Assembly (NCBI GenBank): GCA_029553475.1
Contig: JAKPKV010000042.1
Span: 1-64,000 of the forward strand
DNA: 64,000 nt
Direction of reading: 5' to 3'
DNA from: Armatimonadota bacterium
GTDB lineage: Bacteria > Armatimonadota > Hebobacteria > CAIYQO01
The notes beneath the pieces were generated by a model. The model saw nothing but the letters and a program-made list of their open reading frames with translations. It was not told the DNA's origin and searched no databases. Both the position numbers and the translations under genes were made by a program. Below, one piece after another: positions 16,033-23,992 of the stretch; the first letter of the stretch is position 1, and every line of letters begins with the position of its first letter.

Positions 16033-19001
16033 TGCATGCGCCCCACGCGTTCTGGCACCGTGAATCCTTCGACCGCTTCACGCGCGAGCGCCTGCCGGCG
16101 CTGCTGGCGGCGCGCCTGCCGCTGACCGGCTACCGCGTGGAAGACGCGGAACGCTCCTGCCGCATCACCGTGATGCTGGCCGACGCGGAAGCCGTCTACA
16201 CGCTGCCGCGCCCCGATGCCGACGGGCTCTTCCACCGCTGGGAGCACCCGTGGATCGTGGTGCCGCTGGCCTCGTCGGAAGAGCTGGCGACGGCGGAGAT
16301 CGCCTGCGTGGGCGAGCAACTGGCGGCGCACATCGAGGCGCGCCTGGGAGAAATCGCCGCCGACCTGCCGTGGGACGAGGCGCTCATCCGCGCCGTGCTG
16401 CCGCTGGAGAGCTGGGGCGAGGAGATCATCAATCCCACCATCAATGCTGATCCGTATAATATCCGCAAGACCGGGCAATGGCTGGACATCACCAACCGGC
16501 TGGCGATGCTCACCCACCAGCGGCGCGTCATCGTGCCGGAGTGCGCGCAGGTGTTTCCCCCCGGGCAAGTCGGCCGCGTCTGCCCGTTCGAGACGCCGGA
16601 AGGACCGAACATCGGACACGTCTTCAGCCTGGCGCTGGGGGCGGTCATCCGCGATGGGCGTATCGTCATCGAGGACGGCGCGCCGGAAGCGATGCTGGGC
16701 CTGTCCGCCGCGCTGCTGCCCTTCCTGGAGCACAACGAGCCGAATCACGTGACCTTCGCGGCGAATCAGCAGCGCCAGTGGCTGCCCCCGCTGGCGCCGG
16801 AGCCCGCGCTGGTGCGCACCGGCAACGAGCCGGATCTCCCCGGCATCTGGGGCGGCTACAACCTGCTCACCGCCGTGGTCGCCGGCGACGCCGACACCTA
16901 CGAGGACGCCATGCTCATCAGCGCGTCCTGCGCCGCGCGCCTGCACTACGCCGCCCCGGTAGAGCCGGGCGACAAGTGGAGCAACCGTCATGGTCTGAAA
17001 GGCGTCATCAGCCGCATCGTCCCGGACGCCGAGATGCCGCACCTGCCGGATGGCACGCCCATCGAGGCGGTGTACAGCGCCGCCGGCGTCCTCTCGCGGC
17101 AGGTGCTGGGGATGGCGCGTGAGATGGTGATGAGCCGCGTCGCCATCGCGGAAGGGCAGCCGGCCATGGTGCCGCCGTATGGCGCGCCGTCCTCCGCGGC
17201 GCTCCGCGCGCGGCTGGCGGCGGCGGGCCTGCCGGAGGACGGGCTGGAGACGCTGACGCTGGACGGGCAGCCGCTGCCGTATCGCGCCTGCGTCGGATGG
17301 GTGTACTGGGGGCGGACGGCGCATACGGCCGCCGACAAGCTGCACGCCGGCGAGCGCGCCGCGGCGCAGGGGGAGCTGGAGTTCCTGGCGCTGCGCGATA
17401 TCGGCGCGTGGCAGACGATCCTGGAGACGTATAACACCCGCTCCGCCGAGCGTCCGGATGCCGAGACCCTCGCCGCGCGCGTCGCCGCCGGGCCAGTGCC
17501 GCAGGCGCCGCCGCCCACGCCGCATTTTGCCATGCTGACACGGCGGCTGGCGGCGGTGGGTATCGCCGCCGAATTCGCCGGCGACCGGGTGGGCTTCCGC
17601 TTCGCGCCCGGCGACGGCCTGCCGTTGGCGCTGCCGGTGCCGCACCCCTGGTCGCGTGAGCGGGAGTTGACCGCCCTCGGCGAGATCGCCGGCGTGCCCG
17701 GCTGGGCGGAGGTGGTCGAGGCCAACACCCGCCTGGCGCGCCTGCGCGACACCGGCGCGCCGGAGAGCCTGGCGCGGCAGGCGCAGGCGCGGCTGGCGGC
17801 GGCGGTGTGGACGTATGCCGATCAATTGGTGACGCCCAGGGAGCTGCGCCCCTCCGCGCGCAACCTGTTCAGCGCCCGGACCGTGCTGGCGCCGGCGCGC
17901 GACCTATCGCTCGCGCACCTGGGGGTGCCGGACGAGATCGCCAAGGCGCTCTTTGGCCCGGTCGCGCGCGGGGATGCGCTGGATGCGGTGATGGCGCGCT
18001 CATGGATCATGCTCACCCGCGCGCCCGCCGTCATGCCGACGTCGCTGCTCGCGTTTCGCCCGGTGCGCGTGCCGGGGCGGGCCATCCGCCTGCCCATCCT
18101 TGCCGCCATGCTGCTGAATGCCGATTTCGACGGCGACCAGGCGGCGCTGTTCCTGCCCGTCACCGAGGCCGGACAGCGCGAAGCGGGGGAGAAGCTGACG
18201 GTCGCCGCCCACCTGCGGCGCGATCCCACGCTCATCCGCTGGCTGTGCCCCTCCCATCAGGCGATGCTCGGGCTGGCACAGGTGAGCCTGACGACCGACG
18301 GGCAGGCGGAGATCGCGGCTGCCGCGGGCGGCCCGGTTGCGGCGCCGGAGGGGTATCTCACCCGCGCGGCGCTCACCGAGGCGCTGGCGGCCGTGCTGGC
18401 GCGGGACGGCGCGGAGGCGGCGCTCGCCGCCGCCGAGCGGCTGGCCGCGCTGGGATTGGCGGCCGCGCGCAACAGCGGCGCGTCAGTCAGCCCGTTCTTC
18501 GCCGAGTCGCTGGCGCTGCCGCCGGCGCCGGCGGGTGACGACGCGGCGGCATGGCAGACCTACGCCGGGGCGGTGAGCGAACGGCTGGCGGCGTCACACG
18601 ACTTTCACGCGGCGGATGTCGGGCCGGCGCTGCTGGCGGTCAAAAGCGGCGCCCGGGGGCGTATTGCCGCGCTGCAGCGGCTGATCGGCCCCATCGGCCC
18701 GGTCGCGGACAGTCGCGGGGAGACGGCGCTCGTCCGCCGTGGCTACCGCGACGGATTGACACAGGCGGAGCACCTCGCGCTGGTGCCCGGCGCGCGGGAG
18801 AACCTGGCCGCCGTGGCCGAGGCAACGACGCGGTGGGCGTACGGCCTGCGTGAGGCGAACGGTCCGCGCGGCTTCACCGCCCTCGCGCGCGCCATGCGCG
18901 CCGCGCACCCGGGCATCGTCTTCGCCCACGCGGCCGCCATCGAGGAGGTGGATCCGCTGGTGGATGCCGACAGCCGGCTGTTTGTCGGGCTGCACCCCTG
19001 A
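16032..19001 (+). CDS. Single-chain miniature beta/beta'-fused multisubunit-type RNA polymerase homologue (989 aa)
   Basis: RpoB-like then RpoC-like motifs in one chain: LTHQRR, GRVCPFETPEGPNIG, FLEHNEPN, NQQRQWLP, YEDAMLIS, GDKWSNRHGLKGVISRI, PHFAMLTRRLAAVGI; then TRAPAVMP, NADFDGDQ, CPSHQAMLGL, KSGARG, GYRDGL...GARENLAAVAEATTRWAYGLRE. TAATG overlap with sigma gene. Confidence 0.93.
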   Translation: MHAPHAFWHRESFDRFTRERLPALLAARLPLTGYRVEDAERSCRITVMLADAEAVYTLPRPDADGLFHRWEHPWIVVPLASSEELATAEIACVGEQLAAHIEARLGEIAADLPWDEALIRAVLPLESWGEEIINPTINADPYNIRKTGQWLDITNRLAMLTHQRRVIVPECAQVFPPGQVGRVCPFETPEGPNIGHVFSLALGAVIRDGRIVIEDGAPEAMLGLSAALLPFLEHNEPNHVTFAANQQRQWLPPLAPEPALVRTGNEPDLPGIWGGYNLLTAVVAGDADTYEDAMLISASCAARLHYAAPVEPGDKWSNRHGLKGVISRIVPDAEMPHLPDGTPIEAVYSAAGVLSRQVLGMAREMVMSRVAIAEGQPAMVPPYGAPSSAALRARLAAAGLPEDGLETLTLDGQPLPYRACVGWVYWGRTAHTAADKLHAGERAAAQGELEFLALRDIGAWQTILETYNTRSAERPDAETLAARVAAGPVPQAPPPTPHFAMLTRRLAAVGIAAEFAGDRVGFRFAPGDGLPLALPVPHPWSRERELTALGEIAGVPGWAEVVEANTRLARLRDTGAPESLARQAQARLAAAVWTYADQLVTPRELRPSARNLFSARTVLAPARDLSLAHLGVPDEIAKALFGPVARGDALDAVMARSWIMLTRAPAVMPTSLLAFRPVRVPGRAIRLPILAAMLLNADFDGDQAALFLPVTEAGQREAGEKLTVAAHLRRDPTLIRWLCPSHQAMLGLAQVSLTTDGQAEIAAAAGGPVAAPEGYLTRAALTEALAAVLARDGAEAALAAAERLAALGLAAARNSGASVSPFFAESLALPPAPAGDDAAAWQTYAGAVSERLAASHDFHAADVGPALLAVKSGARGRIAALQRLIGPIGPVADSRGETALVRRGYRDGLTQAEHLALVPGARENLAAVAEATTRWAYGLREANGPRGFTALARAMRAAHPGIVFAHAAAIEEVDPLVDADSRLFVGLHP

Positions 19002-19071
19002 GAAAATGTGCCGTTTGTCCGAAAAATCCGACACCGCGTTGAGAGATTCTCCTGTAGCCTATCTCCCTGGT

Positions 19072-19461
19072 ATGGCACACGTCGTTCTACTGGTTGAAGA
19101 TGATGCGGATCAGCGGGAGCTGTATCTGTTGCTGCTGCGGATGATGGGGTATGCGGTTCGCGCGGTGGGGGACGCGGCGGCGGCGCGGGCGGTGCTGGCG
19201 CGGGAGCCGGTGGCGCTGCTGCTCACCGACTGGTATCTGCCCGAACCCGAAGGCGATGTGCTGATCCGCGAGGCGCGACAGCGCGACCCGGCGCTGCGCG
19301 CGATTTTGATGAGCAACGCCTGGCACGTGGCCCCCACCGCCGCCGCGGCCGGGGCGGACGGCTGGTATCGGAAAGGTGAGTCGCTGGATGACCTGCGGAC
19401 GCTGGTGCGGCGCCTGCTCGCGCCCGCTGACATCCGCGACACGGTGGCCGTGCCCGCGTGA
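19072..19461 (+). CDS. Response regulator, stand-alone receiver domain
   Basis: VVLLVEDDADQRELY...LLLTDWYLPEPEG...ADGWYRKGES; phospho-acceptor D and conserved K present. Confidence 0.9.
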   Translation: MAHVVLLVEDDADQRELYLLLLRMMGYAVRAVGDAAAARAVLAREPVALLLTDWYLPEPEGDVLIREARQRDPALRAILMSNAWHVAPTAAAAGADGWYRKGESLDDLRTLVRRLLAPADIRDTVAVPA

Positions 19462-19493
19462 CGGCGACGATCACGTCCACGACCGTTTCTTAC
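19462..19493. repeat. Solo half-site of repeat family A
   Basis: CGGCGACGATCACGTCCACGACCGTTTCTTAC aligns with the right end of the 48185-48354 copy (GGCACCGATCACGGTCAAGACAGTTTCTTAC). Confidence 0.6.
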
Positions 19494-20926
19494 TCCGTCT
19501 GTTCCGGCTCGGCCTCCCGTTTGACGGTTTTTTCGCCGGCGACGCCGGGCGTGGTCAGCTCGTAGGCCGCGGTGATGGCGTCGAGCTCCGCCGCGGTGAA
19601 GGCGCCGCGCTCCAACAGCGCGTCGCGCACGGTGATGCCCCGCGCGCGCGCGTCGCGGGCGACCTCCGCGGCGGCGCCGTAGCCGAGGTACGGGGCGACG
19701 GCGGTGGCGAGGGCGAAGCTGCGGTCCAACCACTCGCGCGCGCGCGCCTCCTCCACGGTCAGGTCGCGCAGGCACTGTTCACGCAGGATCGTCGCCGCGC
19801 CGCGCAGCAGGTCGAGGGATTGCAGCAGATTATGGGCGATGAGCGGCAGGAAGGCGTTCAGCTCGAGCTGCCCGGCGTGGGCGGCGAGGGTCACCGCCTG
19901 GTCGTTCGCCATCACCTGATAGGCCGCTTGCGTCACCGCTTCCGGGATGACCGGGTTCACTTTGCCCGGCATGATGGAGGACCCCGCCTGCCGCGCGGGC
20001 AGGCGGATTTCGGCAATGCCGCCGCGCGGGCCGGCGGAGAGCAGGCGCAGGTCGCCGGCGATCTTCGCCAGCGTCACCGCCGCGGTCTTCAGCAGGCCGC
20101 TCACCTCCGCGAACACGTCGGCGTTTTGCGTGAGATCCATCAGGTTTTCGGCGCGGGCGAGATTCAGCCCCGTCGCCCCCCGCAGGTAATCCACCACCAC
20201 GTAGATGTATTGGCGGTCGGCGTTGAGGCCGGTGCCCACCGCGGTGCCGCCCAGGTTCACCTGGCGCAGCTTTTCCTCCACCACGTGCAGGCGCCACCAG
20301 TCGCGCTGCACCGCCTGCGCCCAGGCGGCGAAGCGCTGGCCGGCGGTGATGGGCACGGCGTCCTGCATCTCCGTGCGGCCCAGCGCCAGCGTCGCCGCGT
20401 ACTGCCCCTCCTTCTCCTGCAGCGCCCCCTGCAGCGCCGCCACCTCCTCGATGAGCGGCAGCAGCAGGCGCAGCGCCGCCACGCGCACGGCGGTGGGGAA
20501 GACGTCGTTGGTGGACTGTTCGCGGTTCACGTCGTCCAGCGGGTCGAGGACGGCGTACTCCCCCTTCGCCGCGCCGAGGATTTCCAGCGCGCGGTTGGCG
20601 ATCACCTCGTTCATGTTCATGTTGGCGCTGGTGCCCGCCCCCCCTTGCAGCGCATCCACGATGAACTGGTCGCGCAGCGCGCCGGCGGCGATCTCCTCCG
20701 CCGCCTGGATGATGGCCCGCGCTTTCCCCGCCTCCAGCCGCCCGGCGCGCAGATTCGCCCGCGCGCAGGCCGCCTTCACCTGCGCCAGCGCGGTGATGAG
20801 CTCCGGATGCAGCGGCCGGCCCAGCAGCGGAAAATTCTCCGCCGCCCGCAGCGCGTGAATGCCGTAATACGCCTCCGCCGGCACCGCGCGGGCGCCGAGG
20901 AGGTCATGTTCGGTGCGCGTGGTCAT
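19490..20926 (-). CDS. aspA: Aspartate ammonia-lyase (fumarase/aspartase superfamily)
   Basis: GSSIMPGKVNPVIPE signature; MTTRTEHDLLGARAVPAEAYYGIHALRAAENF N-terminus. Confidence 0.92.
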   Translation of the reverse strand: MTTRTEHDLLGARAVPAEAYYGIHALRAAENFPLLGRPLHPELITALAQVKAACARANLRAGRLEAGKARAIIQAAEEIAAGALRDQFIVDALQGGAGTSANMNMNEVIANRALEILGAAKGEYAVLDPLDDVNREQSTNDVFPTAVRVAALRLLLPLIEEVAALQGALQEKEGQYAATLALGRTEMQDAVPITAGQRFAAWAQAVQRDWWRLHVVEEKLRQVNLGGTAVGTGLNADRQYIYVVVDYLRGATGLNLARAENLMDLTQNADVFAEVSGLLKTAAVTLAKIAGDLRLLSAGPRGGIAEIRLPARQAGSSIMPGKVNPVIPEAVTQAAYQVMANDQAVTLAAHAGQLELNAFLPLIAHNLLQSLDLLRGAATILREQCLRDLTVEEARAREWLDRSFALATAVAPYLGYGAAAEVARDARARGITVRDALLERGAFTAAELDAITAAYELTTPGVAGEKTVKREAEPEQTE

Positions 20927-21044
20927 TGGTGTGCTCGTTCGTGATCGCACGCGTTCGTCGTGCAGGATCGCTTGACAGGCTTGCCTATTATACCATCCCG
21001 GCGCCTGGCAGGAATCCCCCCGGCGCGTCCCGAATTTCTGCGGT

Positions 21045-22472
21045 ATGCCACGTACCAAGATCGTCTGTACCCTGGGGCCGGCGTCGGCAGACCCGGCGGT
21101 GCTCGCCGCAATGGTGCACGCGGGTATGCGCGTCGCGCGCATCAACTGCTCGCATGGCACGCCCGAGGAGCATGCCGAACGGATCGCGCTGGTGCGCCGC
21201 GTCAGCGCGGAGACGGGCATCCCGCTCGCCGTAGTATATGACCTCTCCGGGCCGAAAATCCGCACCGGCGACATGGCGCAGCCGGTAATGCTGGAGGCGG
21301 GAAAGGCGTTCACCCTCACCAACCGCCCCCCCGCGCCCGGCGAGGTGCCGCTGGGGTTCGCGGAGCTGCCGCGCTACGTGCAGCCCGGCGCGCGCCTCCT
21401 TTTCGACGACGGCAACCTGGAGGCCGAGGTGGTGTCCGTGAGCGAGACGGACGTCGTCTGCCGCGCGCTGGTGAGCGGCCCGCTGGGCAACCACAAGGGC
21501 ATCAATCTGCCCGGGGAATCGCTGCCCATCCCCGCGCTCACCGACAAAGACCTGGCGGACGCGCGCCGGGGGCTGGACGAAGGCGTGGACTGGCTGGCCA
21601 TGTCCTTCGTGCGAACGGCCGCCGACGTGGCGCCGCTGCGCGCGATGATGGACGAGATGGGCATCCGCCGCCCGGTGATCGCCAAGATCGAAAAACACGA
21701 AGCGGTGGCGAACCTGGAGGCGATCATTGACGCCTACGACGGGGTGATGGTGGCGCGCGGCGACCTGGGGGTGGAGGTGTCGCTGGAGCGCATCCCGCTG
21801 CTGCAGAAGCAGATCATCCGCGCCGCCAACCGCGCCGGCAAGCCGGTGATCACCGCCACGCAGATGCTCGACTCGATGATCCGCAACCCGCGCCCCACCC
21901 GCGCCGAAGTGACCGACGTGGCGAACGCCATCCTCGACGGCACCGACGCGGTGATGCTCTCCGGCGAGACGGCGGTGGGCCAATACCCGGCAGATGCCGT
22001 GCGCACCATGGCCACGGTGGCCGATTACGCGGAGACGCTGCTGCCGGCGGACGTGGTGCCCACCGAAGAGGCGCCGCGCTACACCCACCCCACCGGCGCG
22101 CTGGCCGCCGCCGCGGTGGACATGGCCCACCACCTGGGGGCGCGGGCGCTCATCGCCAGCACCACGCACGGCCACACCGCCGCGCTGGTGTCCAAAAATC
22201 GCCCGCATCAGCCCATCCTCGCCGTCACCAGCGACCCGGAGACGTATACCCAGCTTCCGCTGCTGTGGGGCGTCACCCCGCTGCTGATGACGAACACGGG
22301 CACCCCGGACGAGATCCTCGACCGCGCCGTGCGCCAGAGCTGCCGTACCGGCCTGCTGCGGGACGGCGACCTGCTCATCATCATCGCCGTCAACCCGCAC
22401 CCGGTGGGCGTCGTCACCCGCGCCTCCAACGTGCTGCGCATCGCGACGGTGCAGCAGACGTGTCTGGGGTGA
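21045..22472 (+). CDS. pyk: Pyruvate kinase
   Basis: TKIVCTLGPAS, ARINCSHG, DLSGPKIRTG, VMVARGDLGVE, TATQMLDSMI. Confidence 0.97.
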   Translation: MPRTKIVCTLGPASADPAVLAAMVHAGMRVARINCSHGTPEEHAERIALVRRVSAETGIPLAVVYDLSGPKIRTGDMAQPVMLEAGKAFTLTNRPPAPGEVPLGFAELPRYVQPGARLLFDDGNLEAEVVSVSETDVVCRALVSGPLGNHKGINLPGESLPIPALTDKDLADARRGLDEGVDWLAMSFVRTAADVAPLRAMMDEMGIRRPVIAKIEKHEAVANLEAIIDAYDGVMVARGDLGVEVSLERIPLLQKQIIRAANRAGKPVITATQMLDSMIRNPRPTRAEVTDVANAILDGTDAVMLSGETAVGQYPADAVRTMATVADYAETLLPADVVPTEEAPRYTHPTGALAAAAVDMAHHLGARALIASTTHGHTAALVSKNRPHQPILAVTSDPETYTQLPLLWGVTPLLMTNTGTPDEILDRAVRQSCRTGLLRDGDLLIIIAVNPHPVGVVTRASNVLRIATVQQTCLG

Positions 22473-22508
22473 GGAAATAGGGGTTGGGGAATAGGGATTA
22501 GTACGACT

Positions 22509-22817
22509 ACCGTAGTTCACGTTCACCACCCCCTGCAGGAGGTGGCGAACGACGGCAAGCACGCTGAAGCGCACTCGTTTCCCGCATGACTCAGGGCGCT
22601 GTAGCGTCCTTGACAGTGTTAGCACCCTCCTGATGCTCTTTGAGAGTCGAATGGCGTTATGGTGGGGGACGCGGGCACTGAAGTACCCCCTGCGAGGCCA
22701 GGCGGCCAGGCGTCCCTCTCCAGCGACGCAGCGGATCGAACAGACCAACCGGATGTTGGAGATCGCGATATGCATGTATCAAAGAGCATCAGGGGGGTGC
22801 ATGGAGCGAACTACGGT
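22509..22817. repeat. ~310-bp element bounded by nested inverted repeats
   Basis: Outer ACCGTAGTTC / GAACTACGGT; inner CACCCTCCTGATGCTCTTTGA (22623-22643) / TCAAAGAGCATCAGGGGGGTG (22779-22799), 20/21 match. Confidence 0.7.
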
Positions 22818-23215
22818 TGGAGTATGAGATGACATCCAACGAATGGACGCAACTCGAACAAGCGGTCATGCGCCTGTTATTGGCAGGCGATGATGCCTCG
22901 TTACTTCTCCTGCGGCGGCAGTTCGAGCGAGCAAGCCTCCAGTCGCGGGAAATGACCGGGGTTGGTTTGTATACCTATTTTACCGTACCCGACGATCTGC
23001 CACGACTGCCCAGTGACCTTAGTGTTGCATTCGGTGATGTTGAAGCCACGATGCCAACATTGATGTATAAGGCCGGCTTCCTGCTCTGGATATCTGCGGG
23101 AGCGATCGCCTTTCTGGAAGGCTATACCTACTGTGAGCCCTGGCCAGAAGATACCAGCGGCTTTTCGCTGGCATATATCAGCGAGCAGCGTGATATCTCG
23201 ATGCTGCACACGTAG
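22817..23215 (+). CDS. Hypothetical protein
   Basis: 132 aa ORF, visibly lower-GC composition than flanks; no recognised family. Confidence 0.4.
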   Translation: MEYEMTSNEWTQLEQAVMRLLLAGDDASLLLLRRQFERASLQSREMTGVGLYTYFTVPDDLPRLPSDLSVAFGDVEATMPTLMYKAGFLLWISAGAIAFLEGYTYCEPWPEDTSGFSLAYISEQRDISMLHT

Positions 23216-23216
23216 G

Positions 23217-23267
23217 ATGGTGTTTTTACACAGTGGTGGTGGTATAATGGTTGCATAATAACACCAT
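23217..23267 (+). promoter_or_regulatory. Candidate autoregulatory operator/promoter of the TA module
   Basis: ATGGTGTT (23217-23224) and AACACCAT (23260-23267) flank TATAAT (23243-23248). Confidence 0.5.
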
Positions 23268-23280
23268 ACGGAGGCAACTC

Positions 23281-23526
23281 ATGGCGAGTATCACCATTCG
23301 CGATATCCCTGATGAGCTGTTCGAGCGATTCAAAGAACTGGCGCGTGAGCAGCGGCGATCCATCAACGCCGAGGTGATCGCGGTGATGGAGCAGGCTGTC
23401 CGGCATCTGGACCTGCGGGAACAGCGATTGCGCGCGTTGGAGGAGATTGCGCGAATCCGCGAGAGTCAGCAACCGACCAAAGAAGCTGACACCTTAAAAA
23501 TCTTGCGGGAAGGGCGACGACGATGA
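23281..23526 (+). CDS. Ribbon-helix-helix antitoxin (FitA/Arc-like)
   Basis: MASITIRDIPDELFERFKELAREQRRSINAEVIAVMEQAV; RBS GGAGG. Confidence 0.88.
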   Translation: MASITIRDIPDELFERFKELAREQRRSINAEVIAVMEQAVRHLDLREQRLRALEEIARIRESQQPTKEADTLKILREGRRR

Positions 23527-23978
23527 GTCTTATCCCCTGCGTCATAGACGCCAGTGTGCTTATTAAACTATTCCTCAAAGAAGAGCATACTGTTGACGTG
23601 CAGTATTTGATACACACCTACCTTGCGGACAACGAGGCGTCTGTCTTGTCCGTGCCGGATTTAGTCTATGTTGAGTGCGCGAATATCTTCTGGAAAGAGG
23701 TTCGGAAGAAGGTTTATACCATGATGGCCGCTCGGCACGCGCTGGTTCATCTTCGTCTGCTGGCGCTGCCGACTACTTCGACCGGCGAATTGATGGAACG
23801 CGCGCTGGACATCGCCAGCGTGTATGATATCACCGCGTATGACGCGTCGTATGTTGCGCTGGCTGAGCGGCTTCAGGTGCTGCTGCTCACGTCAGATGTG
23901 AAACTTGCGCGGACGATGAAAGGCTCACCCTATCAGGTGGTGTTGATACAGGATTACCTGAATGCGATAAGCACGTAA
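23523..23978 (+). CDS. PIN-domain toxin (VapC/FitB-like)
   Basis: VIDASVLIKLF...YDITAYDASYVALAERLQVLLLTSDVKLA; ATGA overlap with antitoxin. Confidence 0.9.
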   Translation: MSLIPCVIDASVLIKLFLKEEHTVDVQYLIHTYLADNEASVLSVPDLVYVECANIFWKEVRKKVYTMMAARHALVHLRLLALPTTSTGELMERALDIASVYDITAYDASYVALAERLQVLLLTSDVKLARTMKGSPYQVVLIQDYLNAIST

Positions 23979-23992
23979 CGGAGCGAAACGTC

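Noticed and set aside
15975-17825. 616-aa ORF on minus strand overlapping the mini-RNAP
   Set aside because: Arg/His/Gly-rich low-complexity shadow frame opposite a motif-rich coding sequence; typical GC-rich antisense ORF artefact
16032-19001. Mini-RNAP as a decayed rpoB/rpoC pseudogene
   Set aside because: 989-codon uninterrupted frame, catalytic Asp/Lys/Arg motifs retained, precise domain deletions, and translational coupling to an intact ECF sigma argue for function, although activity is untested
22610-22635. TTGACAGTGTTAGCACCCTC as a CIRCE/HrcA-type operator
   Set aside because: Only the left half resembles CIRCE; no GAGTGCTAA partner at the right spacing
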